Made by a program: the position numbers and the translations under genes
The notes under the pieces: generated by a model
Databases searched by the model: none
Seen by the model: only the letters and a program-made list of their open reading frames with translations
What the model was told of the DNA's origin: nothing
Shown here: in pieces, positions 11,625 through 19,182 of the stretch
Layout: each line of letters starts with the position of its first letter
How positions within the stretch are numbered: position 1 is the first letter of the stretch
Assembly (NCBI GenBank): GCA_036003045.1
Contig: DASYSS010000001.1
Coordinates: forward strand, 1 to 32,201
Length of the DNA: 32,201 nucleotides
Reading direction: 5' to 3'
Source: Gemmatimonadaceae bacterium
GTDB taxonomy: Bacteria; Gemmatimonadota; Gemmatimonadetes; Gemmatimonadales; Gemmatimonadaceae

Positions 11625-12335
11625 CTACGCTCCCGACAGACGCAGCTCGTCGACGTTCACGTCCGCCGGCTGCGTCACGGCGAACATCACCGCGGCCGCG
11701 ACCGCCTCGGCGCGAAGCATATCGCGGCGGGCGGTGAAGCCCGGCCGCTCGTCCGGATTGACCGGGTCCCAGAGCGGCGTGTCGACGGCCGACGGCGAGA
11801 CGAGCGTCGCGCGGACCCCGCTTCCCTTGAGCTCCGCGCGCAGCACTTCGTGCAGGGCGCGCGCGCCGAACTTGCTCGCCGCGTACGCCGCGTTCTCGGG
11901 AAACACCATGTGATCCGCGATCGAGCCGATTGTGACGATGTGTCCCGACCGGCGCGCGCGCATCGCGGGAAGGAACGCGTGCGTCAGATGAAACGGCGCC
12001 ACGAGGTTCACGTCGATCGCCGACCGAAAGTCCTCGAGCGTCGTGGCGTCGACGGTGGCGAGCGAAAAGAACCCCGCGTTGTTGACCAGCACCGCCGGCG
12101 CGTCGCCGAACTCGTCGTTCACGCGGGCGAGGGCCGCGTCCAGCGCGAGGTTGTCGGTGACGTCGCAGGGAATCGCGATCGCGAGGTCACCAATCGAGCG
12201 GGCCGCGGCCGCGAGCGCGTCGGCGCTTCGCGCCAGCATGGCGACGCGGTGCCCGGCGCCCGCCAACGCGCGCGACGTGGCGAGGCCGATGCCGCGAGAC
12301 GCGCCGGACACGACCGCCGTCGCGCCGGTTTTCAT
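11625..12335 (-). CDS. Short-chain dehydrogenase/reductase, possible sepiapterin-reductase-like enzyme
   Basis: This encodes 236 residues from ATG 12335, whose first bases overlap the PTPS stop (ATGA). Classical SDR motifs are all present: the NADP-binding SGASRGIG (residues 10-17), NNAG (85-88), catalytic Ser138, and YAASK with Tyr151 and Lys155. The segments SKFGARAL and VDTPLWDPV recall bacterial sepiapterin reductases as I remember them, and the enzyme is translationally coupled to a PTPS. The last step of tetrahydrobiopterin synthesis (reducing 6-pyruvoyl-tetrahydropterin) is therefore an attractive assignment. A generic ketoreductase of the FabG type cannot be excluded. Confidence 0.9.
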   Translation of the reverse strand: MKTGATAVVSGASRGIGLATSRALAGAGHRVAMLARSADALAAAARSIGDLAIAIPCDVTDNLALDAALARVNDEFGDAPAVLVNNAGFFSLATVDATTLEDFRSAIDVNLVAPFHLTHAFLPAMRARRSGHIVTIGSIADHMVFPENAAYAASKFGARALHEVLRAELKGSGVRATLVSPSAVDTPLWDPVNPDERPGFTARRDMLRAEAVAAAVMFAVTQPADVNVDELRLSGA

Positions 12336-12745
12336 GTACCGTCGTACTCGACGTAGTTGTTCGGGGTCTCCCACAGCACCAGCCGCGTCAGGCGCGCGGG
12401 CGCCAGGGCCGGCTTGAGCACGCGCCACATGGCGACGACGAAGTTCTCGGTCGTCGGAATGACGCCGCGCAGGAAATCGACCTCGAGGTTGAGGTTCCTG
12501 TGATCGACCTTGTCGATCACTTCGCGCGTCACGATCCGCTTGACGACCGCCAGGTCGATCACGTAGCCCGTTCGTTCCTCGACCGGTCCGGTGACCGAGA
12601 CGTCGAGCGTGTAGTTGTGGCCGTGCCAATTCGGGTTGTTGCACTTGCCGAACAGCGTTTTGTTCTCGGCGTCGGAAAGCGACGGGTTGTGGACGCGGTG
12701 CGCGGCATTGAACTGGAGGCGGCGAACCACCGTGACGTTGGGCAT
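12332..12745 (-). CDS. 6-pyruvoyl-tetrahydropterin synthase (PTPS type, QueD superfamily)
   Basis: This encodes 137 residues. The zinc ligands are His16, His41 and His43. Catalytic Cys35 stands five residues before HGH (CNNPNWHGHNY), as in animal PTPS. In QueD enzymes the spacing is three. LFGKCNNPN, VDHRNLN (Asp81-His82), TTEN and the pterin-anchoring Glu126 in WETPNN also follow the PTPS pattern. PTPS converts dihydroneopterin triphosphate to 6-pyruvoyl-tetrahydropterin. A role in queuosine synthesis is the alternative, but no queC, queE or queF lies nearby. The start is 33 bp downstream of the 6S-like RNA terminator, with no separate promoter seen. It heads the coupled SDR operon. Confidence 0.92.
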   Translation of the reverse strand: MPNVTVVRRLQFNAAHRVHNPSLSDAENKTLFGKCNNPNWHGHNYTLDVSVTGPVEERTGYVIDLAVVKRIVTREVIDKVDHRNLNLEVDFLRGVIPTTENFVVAMWRVLKPALAPARLTRLVLWETPNNYVEYDGT

Positions 12746-12778
12746 ACGGGGAATCTCTCGCGCTCGGCCGAAAAGAAC

Positions 12779-12805
12779 GAGCCCCGCGGGATCACCGCGG
12801 GGCTC
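12779..12805 (-). terminator. Rho-independent terminator of the 6S-like RNA
   Basis: A perfect 11-bp stem (GAGCCCCGCGG, 5-nt loop, CCGCGGGGCTC) is followed on the minus strand by GTTCTTTTC. It sits just after the terminal stem of the RNA and 33 bp before the PTPS start. Confidence 0.88.
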
Positions 12806-12988
12806 GAGAGAATTCGGTCCGGAGAGGGTTTTGTGAAGCCCAGTCGAATTATGAGGTCCTCACCACCAACCTTCCGCCTTCCCCCGCACTGGGGGCGTGA
12901 CGTCGGTAGTAGATTTTCGAACCCACTCGAAGGACTTGTTGGCTCAAAAACGGAGTTCTCCGTCCCGAATGTTTCCTTCGTGCTTTGC
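12806..12988 (-). ncRNA. ssrS: Probable 6S RNA
   Basis: This stretch has no good reading frame but folds like 6S RNA. The terminal stem pairs 12812-12826 with the segment ending at 12971 (ATTCGG..CGGAGA against TCTCCG..CCGAAT, with a 2-nt internal loop). A closing stem pairs GAGCC with GGCTTC. The large central bubble contains a small GAGGACCTC hairpin on its 3' side, as in known 6S RNAs. A 10-bp stem (TACTACCGAC with GTTGGTGGTG) leads to the apical CCCCC-AGTGC-GGGGG hairpin. The primary sequence GGTTGGTG and CTTCACAAAA recalls the E. coli 6S 3' half. The length is about 183 nt, with a promoter upstream and a terminator downstream. 6S RNA binds sigma70 RNA polymerase by mimicking an open promoter. 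The 5' end is approximate. Confidence 0.78.
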
Positions 12989-12995
12989 GAGAAGC

Positions 12996-13024
12996 AATTT
13001 ACAGGCGAGCACAGACCCGGTCAA
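12996..13024 (-). promoter_or_regulatory. Sigma70 promoter of the 6S-like RNA
   Basis: On the minus strand, TTGACC (13019-13024) and TAAATT (12996-13001) are separated by exactly 17 bp. Initiation is predicted near 12986-12989. Confidence 0.75.
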
Positions 13025-13039
13025 ACCTGAGGCCACGTG

Positions 13040-13216
13040 ATGGATCTCGGAATTCTCGGCGGCATTGCGCTGCTCGTCGTGTGGGGCATCGCGTTTTTCG
13101 CGTTCGAACCACCCGGCTGGGTACACCTCCTGCTATCAGTCGGCGTCTTCGTGATCATCGCGCGCATCGTCGTTCGCGGGACGCCCGGAAAGGCGCCTCC
13201 GCCGCCGCCGAAATAG
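13040..13216 (+). CDS. Small DUF5670-like (lmo0937-type) membrane protein
   Basis: This encodes 58 residues. A GAGG ribosome-binding site (13029-13032) stands 7 bp before ATG 13040. The protein is two hydrophobic segments (about 4-21 and 27-44) joined by a short turn (FEPPGW), then a basic, proline-rich tail. This matches the length and layout of lmo0937/DUF5670 inner-membrane proteins, which are stress-associated in some bacteria but of unknown function. It diverges from the 6S-like RNA and converges on the lipoprotein gene 23 bp downstream. Confidence 0.75.
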   Translation: MDLGILGGIALLVVWGIAFFAFEPPGWVHLLLSVGVFVIIARIVVRGTPGKAPPPPPK

Positions 13217-13239
13217 GACGAGCAGAGCCGTCAGTCGTC

Positions 13240-13647
13240 TCAGGGCGGCTCGTGCACGCTCACGGTGCTCTGGCGCAGCACCGGCGCGACCGTGAAGTCG
13301 ATCACTTGTCCGAGTCCGATGCTCAGCTGGCCGCTGTTCGCGGATCCGCGCCCCCCGATCGGGATGGCCTGCAACGCGATCGACTGGCCGACGGTGATTC
13401 CCCATTCGACCTTGAAGTCGCCGGATCCATTGCCGGTTACCGTGCCGAGACGGCGGCTCACGCCGTTGACGATCATGAAGACGTTCACGTCGAGGAAGTT
13501 CTCGTTGCGAACGTGGACTTGGATCGGCTCGGCCTTCTCCGGCGGTTGATCGTCCTCCGTCTCCGGGTGTCGCACGCACGCGGTCGCGAGCGCAAGCAGC
13601 ATCAATGCCAGAGCGGTCGCGCGAGATCGAAAGTGAAGTGATGTCAT
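13240..13647 (-). CDS. Small lipoprotein, unknown function
   Basis: This encodes 135 residues. An N-terminal signal (residues 1-23) ends in the lipobox LATAC with the lipidated Cys at 24. A short acidic/proline linker follows, then about 90 residues of predicted beta-strands (IQVHVRNENFLDVNVFMIVNG and onwards), resembling a small beta-sandwich. No catalytic motif is visible. It lies 44 bp downstream of the double GNAT gene on the same strand and could be the last gene of that operon. I do not recognise the family. Confidence 0.72.
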   Translation of the reverse strand: MTSLHFRSRATALALMLLALATACVRHPETEDDQPPEKAEPIQVHVRNENFLDVNVFMIVNGVSRRLGTVTGNGSGDFKVEWGITVGQSIALQAIPIGGRGSANSGQLSIGLGQVIDFTVAPVLRQSTVSVHEPP

Positions 13648-13691
13648 GTGTCGTCCGGGTGGGTCGGAGACGAAGACGCGGAAAGGGCGAA

Positions 13692-14669
13692 TCAGATTTC
13701 CCAGTTGGACAAGACGAGCCCGTGCTCCGGGCGTCGCTCTTCATACGCACTCAAGGACATTCGTAGGTCCGTCCATCGCACGTTCGCGCCCATCGCGATG
13801 ACACGGCGGTAGGCGGCCGCGAATTCGCCCTGCACGCGCAGCGAGACGCGGCGCGTTCCGCTGCGTCGCGCGAGATCGCCCACCGCGCGCAGCATGTCCT
13901 CGAACCGCGACTCGTCCTCGAGCGCCAGCTTCAGCACGCGCAGCTCCTCGCGCGCGCGACCTTCGACGAGCGGGGCCGTGTGCGCCAACGCAAAGCCCAC
14001 GACACGGTCGCCGTCGTACAGCAAGACGGTATCCCCGACCGACAGATCGCTCGTGAGCGTGATCTCCCGCGAATAGTCGTATCCCGGAAGCAAGCGCTGT
14101 ACGAGCGCGCGGCACTGGCCGAGCGCGTCATCGCGCGCGCGAGGAGACAGCCGGCCGAACAGAAGCATCCCGCCGGCGTCGATCGCGTTCTGCGCTTCGA
14201 GCGTCATCGTGATCGTCAGCCGGCCGGGGAGAAATCCGAGCCGCGAATAGAACCCGATGTTGTCCATCGTGCGCGGCATCGTCTCCAACCCGATGACCGA
14301 TGACCCCTGCGCCTTGAGCCACTCGACGCCCCGCTGCACGATCTCCTTCCCCATCCCGTTCCCCTGGTACTCGGTCCGCACGGCGAGCGGACCCATCCAT
14401 CCTTCCGCGCCGGAACGGTGCACCATGTTGAAGGCGGCGATGTGATCGCGGTCGTCTCGCCAGATCATCGCGCCTTCGGCCGCGTCCTCGAGCGCGTAGC
14501 GCCAGATCGACGGGTTGAGAAACGGCACCCGCACCCCGACCATGCCGTCACGGCGATAACGCTCCGTGAACGATTCGCTGAAGACCTGGTTCAGCTCGCC
14601 GATGTCGTCCGCCGTCGCGCGGGTCGGACCGTCGAACACCTGCGGACGAAACGCTCGCGACGTCGCCAT
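13692..14669 (-). CDS. GNAT acetyltransferase with two GNAT-like halves
   Basis: This encodes 325 residues. The N-terminal GNAT domain carries the acetyl-CoA-binding motif A, LAVRTEYQGNGMG (Q102-x-x-G-x-G), and a typical NIGFYSRLGF strand. The C-terminal half (about 200-310) looks like a second, more diverged GNAT fold with VVGFALAH and MGANVRWTDLRM. Tandem GNATs usually acetylate small molecules or protein N-termini; the substrate is unknown. The ATG overlaps the sbcC stop by one base (TGATG), so it belongs to the same transcript as the repair genes. Confidence 0.87.
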   Translation of the reverse strand: MATSRAFRPQVFDGPTRATADDIGELNQVFSESFTERYRRDGMVGVRVPFLNPSIWRYALEDAAEGAMIWRDDRDHIAAFNMVHRSGAEGWMGPLAVRTEYQGNGMGKEIVQRGVEWLKAQGSSVIGLETMPRTMDNIGFYSRLGFLPGRLTITMTLEAQNAIDAGGMLLFGRLSPRARDDALGQCRALVQRLLPGYDYSREITLTSDLSVGDTVLLYDGDRVVGFALAHTAPLVEGRAREELRVLKLALEDESRFEDMLRAVGDLARRSGTRRVSLRVQGEFAAAYRRVIAMGANVRWTDLRMSLSAYEERRPEHGLVLSNWEI

Positions 14670-17119
14670 CAGTCCGCGGCCCCCGCATGAAGCGCCAGCT
14701 GTGGGTCGTCGCTGCGCGCCGCCTCCGCATCCACGCGCGACATCCCCGCTTCGTCGTCGTAGCTCACGGTGATCACGCGGTCCACCGGCGCCTCGCGCAC
14801 CGACTCGATGTGCGTGATGAGGATGATCTGCTCGAACCGATCGTGCAGGCGCTGCAGCAGGCCGACGACGTTCTGCCGGCGCGACTCGTCGAGCGAGCCG
14901 AACACTTCGTCGAGCACGAGAAGCGAAAAAGCCTGACCGGCGCGTTCGGCGATCATCTCTGAAATTGCTAGGCGGAGTACGAGATTGGCGAGATCCTCTT
15001 CGCCCCCGGAAATGACTGGCTTCGGGATCCCATCCTCCAGAAGGACGATCTGGTAGTCGTCATCTAACTCGAACTCGGTATATCGGCCATCCGTCAACTC
15101 CCGAATGTACCGGCTGGCCAGATCCGAGATCTCGGGGCGCATCGCAACGTTTAGCTCGGTCCGGAGGTCTGAAAAAGCGCGGTCCAGTTCTTCGTGCAGC
15201 TTGCGATCCCGGCCGAGCACGACCAGGCGCTCCTCCGCGCGCGCCAGCTCGGCCCTCGATTGCTCGGCCGACGCCAACGCGACCTTCGCGGCGGCGAGCT
15301 CCGTTTCGGCGCCCACCGCGGCCAGCTCGGCCGAGCGAAGCTCGGCCTCAGCCGCGTCGAACCGTCCGCGGAGAGCGTTGAAGCCGTCTTCCGAGAAGGC
15401 CAGCGCCTTCTTCTGACGATCGATCTCGGCCCTGCGTCGCTGGATGTCGTCCAGCTTGGACCGCACGGCCGTACGCTCTTCGACCAGGAGCGGCTCACGT
15501 TCGAGCTGTGCCGCCAGCTTCGTCGCGCGCACCGCTAGCGGCATCAATCGCTCGACCGCCGTGCGGACCTCGCCGTGACGCGCCGCATCGTAGCTCACCG
15601 CCAACGCCGCGAGCTCGCGCGAGACGGTGGAGTGTCGCTCTTCCTTGGCGATGAGATCGACGTGGATGGTGGACAGGCTACGCAAACCCGACTGAATCTC
15701 GGCGACGCGCCGTTCGAGCTTGGCTGACGTATCCATCAGCTCGCGGCGCCGTTCGCCGAGCGCGGTGATCTCGGGCGGTGTGGCCGCCAGTTGCTCGATG
15801 CGCGCGCGGAAATATTTCCCGTCGACGGTGATCGTCTCGATCTGGTTGTCGAGCACGTCGAGCACCGAACGGAAATGCGTGCCGAGCGGCCGAGCGCAGA
15901 TCGGACAGATCCCGCCCTCGCCGAGCTCCACGATCTGATCGCGTTGCGCGCGGACGTCTTTCAGCTGCTCGATGAGCGCGTGGCGCTTCGTCTCCGCTTC
16001 CTGCTTGTCGCGCACCCAGTCGGTCTGCGCGGCCTCCAGCGCCCGCTGAGTCTCGTCGAGCGATTCGCGCGACTGCTTGAGCGACGTCGCGACTTCGGTC
16101 TCGACTGCGGGGGTGAATTCAATCTTGGATGCCCGCTCGCGCAGCTGCGCGATTTCCTTGGCAAGCGTCGCTTCGTTTTCCGTGAGCGTTCGCTTGCGCC
16201 CGGCTTCGGCGGCGCTGCGATCGAGCTCCTTGAGCTCGGCCTCGAGCGACGGCAGCGGCGCGAGCTCACGTCTCACGCCATCCAGTTCGGCGCGCCCCGT
16301 GGCCGCCTCGCCCAGCTCGCGATCGATCCGGGAGATTTCCCGCGCCACCGACGTCAGTTCGCCATCCGAGACGCGCGATTCAGCGGTCAGGGTCTGCGAC
16401 CGCTCGCGATCGCGCTGCATCGATTCCCAGCGCGGCGCAATCTCCTCCACCGTCTTCCGAGCGGTCGTTCGCCGAAGGCCGAATTCATTCGCCTTGCTGG
16501 TGCTCTCGGCGATGCGAGCCTTCGCGTCGGCGAGGGCGCCCTGAACGATATCGGCGTCCGGCATGCCCGCGCGAAGACCCGTCGCCTCGGCGACGAGCAT
16601 CTTGCGCCGCTCGCGGGCGAGATCCTGTGCCGCGCGCAACCGCTCGTAGCCGAGGACGCGCGAGAGAAATTGGCCGCGTTCGGTCGGGCCCATCGCCGCC
16701 ATCACGGCCAGCTCTTTCTGTCCCGTGAAGTAGGTGTGGAAGAACTCGTCGCGGTTCATCCCCAGCCGTCGCGCCAGCACGTCCGTCACCCCGGAGATCG
16801 ACGTCGCGATCGGCGAGGATGCGCCGTCGAGATACAACTCGGCGTTGGTCAGCCCGCGCGAAACGAGATATCGATGCGCGCCGAGCTCGAACTCGAGGTC
16901 GACTTTGACGACGGCGCGCGGTCCCGCGCGATACGAACGAATCGACTCTCGCTTGCCACGCGCGGCCGGCGCGCCGTACAGCGCCCACGCCATCGCTTCG
17001 AGAATCGTCGACTTGCCCGACCCGTTCGGCCCGATGATTCCGGTGATGCCCGTCGAGAAGTCGATGTGCGTGTCGACGTGCTGCCGGAAGTTCGTGAGGC
17101 GCAGGCTGTTCAGTCGCAT
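14669..17119 (-). CDS. sbcC: SbcC/Rad50-type SMC ATPase
   Basis: This encodes 816 residues, in the size range of archaeal Rad50 and shorter than E. coli SbcC. The N-terminal Walker A is GPNGSGKS (30-37). Long coiled coils flank a zinc hook CPIC (Cys405, Cys408) that dimerises the arms. The C-terminal ABC signature SGGEEDLANL lies near 700, with Walker B LLVLDEVFGSLDE near 733 and the H-loop LITHIES after it. With Mre11/SbcD it forms a DNA-end processing complex that uses ATP to open or clip blocked ends. It starts one base after the sbcD stop, and the two are surely coupled. Confidence 0.96.
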   Translation of the reverse strand: MRLNSLRLTNFRQHVDTHIDFSTGITGIIGPNGSGKSTILEAMAWALYGAPAARGKRESIRSYRAGPRAVVKVDLEFELGAHRYLVSRGLTNAELYLDGASSPIATSISGVTDVLARRLGMNRDEFFHTYFTGQKELAVMAAMGPTERGQFLSRVLGYERLRAAQDLARERRKMLVAEATGLRAGMPDADIVQGALADAKARIAESTSKANEFGLRRTTARKTVEEIAPRWESMQRDRERSQTLTAESRVSDGELTSVAREISRIDRELGEAATGRAELDGVRRELAPLPSLEAELKELDRSAAEAGRKRTLTENEATLAKEIAQLRERASKIEFTPAVETEVATSLKQSRESLDETQRALEAAQTDWVRDKQEAETKRHALIEQLKDVRAQRDQIVELGEGGICPICARPLGTHFRSVLDVLDNQIETITVDGKYFRARIEQLAATPPEITALGERRRELMDTSAKLERRVAEIQSGLRSLSTIHVDLIAKEERHSTVSRELAALAVSYDAARHGEVRTAVERLMPLAVRATKLAAQLEREPLLVEERTAVRSKLDDIQRRRAEIDRQKKALAFSEDGFNALRGRFDAAEAELRSAELAAVGAETELAAAKVALASAEQSRAELARAEERLVVLGRDRKLHEELDRAFSDLRTELNVAMRPEISDLASRYIRELTDGRYTEFELDDDYQIVLLEDGIPKPVISGGEEDLANLVLRLAISEMIAERAGQAFSLLVLDEVFGSLDESRRQNVVGLLQRLHDRFEQIILITHIESVREAPVDRVITVSYDDEAGMSRVDAEAARSDDPQLALHAGAAD

Positions 17120-17120
17120 C

Positions 17121-18311
17121 TCACGCCTCGATCGCCGCCGGCGGCGTCGAAACGACGGCCGCGACTTGCGCTTCGTCCAGATACGCGATCGCCCGCTCGA
17201 TCAGCGTGTCGCGGTCGACGTCGGCGTCGATCACTCGAGCGGCCAGCTTCTCGCGGACGATTTCGTTGAGCGACGGCCGCCGCATCGGCGCCCCGGACGA
17301 CGTCACGCGATTCAGCTCCGGGCGCCGGAGATCGAGCTGGAAGCTCAACGCGCGTCGCTTGTAGTCGCGAATCGTCTTGTGGTCCAGCTCGCGCGCGATG
17401 TGCCGCGGAATGTCCCACACCGTGAGACGCACGATCTTGTCGTCGATGCCGTCGACGCACGCGTCGACGATGGCGCGGATTCGGTGGTCGATGTCCGCCG
17501 CGACGAGATTGCGCGCGTCGATCGACGGCAGCTCGATGAGGGGACGCGACGGCGGCAGCGGATGAAACGTCTGCGTCCGCTCGACGAGGTCGTATTCGAT
17601 GAAACCCTTTCCCTTCGGGCCGTCGGCTTCTTCGCGCTTTTCACCCCACGTATCGACGCTCGTGTAGTCGATCGAGCCGCTGAAAAAAGCGTTGGGCTTG
17701 AGCTCGCGGTACACGTGGTAGTGTCCGAGCGCGACGTAGTCCCAGGCAGGCGCATTCAGCTCGGAGGGCGACACTTCGACCGGCGGACGGTCCCACGCCA
17801 CGTTGTCCGCGAGGCCTTCGATCCCGCAGTGCATCGCCAGCACGTTGTACCGCGCGTCCGAATCGATCGTGAACGACGGCTTCACCAAGCCCGGCACGTC
17901 CGGCACGGCCAACACCGAGAGGTCGAGGTGCGGAAACGAGAGCCGCCGCGGCTGACGGTCGACGACGTCGATGCCGTTCAGCTGCGCGAAGAGCTGGAGG
18001 ATCCCGCCCGTCTCGCTCGTGCGCGGAGTATCGTGATTCCCCGCCACGAGCACGATCGCCGATTCCGGCAGCGCGGTGACCAGCCGGCTGAACTGCAAGA
18101 ACGCGTGGACGATCGCCTGATTCGAGGGACGGACGTTGTGGAAGACGTCGCCGGCCACCACGACGAGCTCCGGCCGCAACTCGATGATCCGGTCCACCAC
18201 CACCCGGAACGTCGTGGCGACGTCGGCTTCGCGTTGGTTGACCCCGGTCGGCGTCAGACGCTGATACTGCCGGTAGCCGAGGTGCAGGTCGGAGAGGTGA
18301 ACCAGGCGCAT
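17121..18311 (-). CDS. sbcD: SbcD/Mre11-type DNA exonuclease
   Basis: This encodes 396 residues from ATG 18311, where the family alignment begins (MRLVHLSDLHLG). An upstream in-frame start at 18464 would add 51 residues that overlap the neighbouring gene and match nothing. The metallophosphoesterase motifs are Asp8/His10, GD (Asp55), GNHD (Asn92-His93-Asp94), His161 in AMHCG, and GHYH (His197/His199). The usual Asp after GD-x-F is His here. Mre11/SbcD is the manganese-dependent 3'-5' exonuclease and endonuclease partner of Rad50. The C-terminal 100 residues include the capping domain. No clear Shine-Dalgarno is seen. Confidence 0.95.
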   Translation of the reverse strand: MRLVHLSDLHLGYRQYQRLTPTGVNQREADVATTFRVVVDRIIELRPELVVVAGDVFHNVRPSNQAIVHAFLQFSRLVTALPESAIVLVAGNHDTPRTSETGGILQLFAQLNGIDVVDRQPRRLSFPHLDLSVLAVPDVPGLVKPSFTIDSDARYNVLAMHCGIEGLADNVAWDRPPVEVSPSELNAPAWDYVALGHYHVYRELKPNAFFSGSIDYTSVDTWGEKREEADGPKGKGFIEYDLVERTQTFHPLPPSRPLIELPSIDARNLVAADIDHRIRAIVDACVDGIDDKIVRLTVWDIPRHIARELDHKTIRDYKRRALSFQLDLRRPELNRVTSSGAPMRRPSLNEIVREKLAARVIDADVDRDTLIERAIAYLDEAQVAAVVSTPPAAIEA

Positions 18312-18334
18312 GCGGCGGGAGGCGTTGAACGAAT

Positions 18335-19174
18335 CTAACGCTCTCGACGCTCCGCCGTACGCATGTGTTGGATGATTCGCATCTGCATCCGCAGCGCCGA
18401 CGCCGCGGGAGGATTCGTCACGGAGGTCATGACGAGGATGTTGAACCAGGACTCGCTCAACCAACCGCGCTTTCGGTCGAGAATCATTGACCCGCTCACC
18501 GATCCCTTTTCGAGAACGGCTTGAGAGGCGGCGCCCGGCCCGCTGGCCGGCTGCATCTCGCCGCGCATCGACACGTACGCCAGATCTCCGGCGTGGGTCA
18601 CCGAATCGAGGCGAAGCGTGACGTGCAGCATCCCGGACAGCTGCGCGCCGAACTCCGTGCCCGAAGGCAGCGGCATTTCGCGCATCCAGGTATCGCCGAC
18701 CCTGATCGGCCCCTTCGGGAAGGTCGCGGGCACGAGCGCCACCAGGTGCGCGACTTCGCGCGGCGTCCCGGCCGCCGGTTCCAGCGCCAGCAACCCTTCC
18801 GGGGTCACACGGAACCGGACCCGCTGGCCTTTCAGCCTCGCTTCTATCTGATGGGCAGCGACGATCCCGCGCTGGTCCGTGCTCCAGAGCCTCACCGAAT
18901 CGGTGACGGCGAGAACGGCCGTTTCTTCATTCGCTTCGCCCTCGACAATGGCGCGGGAGAACATCGCCATCGTCGTGACGAGACTCGCGGGACCGACGCC
19001 CGTTCGCAGGACGGCAGCGCCCGTGTAGTCCGTTTCCTGGTCGAGACGCATACGGAGCGTGTCGCCGGCGCGCGGCCGGATCTGAAGCAGTAGCTCCTGC
19101 GCGAACGCACCGTGAGCCGATGCGACAGCGAAGAGCCCGACACTTGCGCCGATGCGGACCGGCCGCGGGAACAT
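18335..19174 (-). CDS. Secreted protein of unknown function within the repair operon
   Basis: This encodes 279 residues. A cleavable signal peptide (about 1-25) ends in AFA before QE, so the mature protein should be exported to the periplasm or surface. The mature part is predicted beta-rich, with repeated hydrophobic strands such as YVSMRGEM and KGSVSGSMIL. No catalytic motif is evident. It lies between herA (8 bp upstream) and sbcD (23 bp downstream), all on one strand. This placement of an exported protein inside a DNA-repair cluster is unexpected. I do not recognise the family; an uncharacterised DUF6263-like protein is possible. Confidence 0.72.
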   Translation of the reverse strand: MFPRPVRIGASVGLFAVASAHGAFAQELLLQIRPRAGDTLRMRLDQETDYTGAAVLRTGVGPASLVTTMAMFSRAIVEGEANEETAVLAVTDSVRLWSTDQRGIVAAHQIEARLKGQRVRFRVTPEGLLALEPAAGTPREVAHLVALVPATFPKGPIRVGDTWMREMPLPSGTEFGAQLSGMLHVTLRLDSVTHAGDLAYVSMRGEMQPASGPGAASQAVLEKGSVSGSMILDRKRGWLSESWFNILVMTSVTNPPAASALRMQMRIIQHMRTAERRER

Positions 19175-19182
19175 TCGAGCGC

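Noticed and set aside
12945-12962. Hairpin ACGGAG-AA-CTCCGT plus U-run on the minus strand, looking like a terminator
   Set aside because: It lies inside the 5' part of the 6S-like RNA, where the same bases form the terminal stem. The stem is short, so it is at most an alternative fold.
15791-17269. Long open frame on the plus strand opposite sbcC
   Set aside because: It is an antisense shadow of the GC-rich sbcC coding frame; the composition is Arg/Asp-rich and no domain is visible.
16734-18338. 534-residue plus-strand open frame spanning sbcC and sbcD
   Set aside because: It is antisense to two well-supported genes, and its sequence is low-complexity and Arg/Asp/Val-rich.
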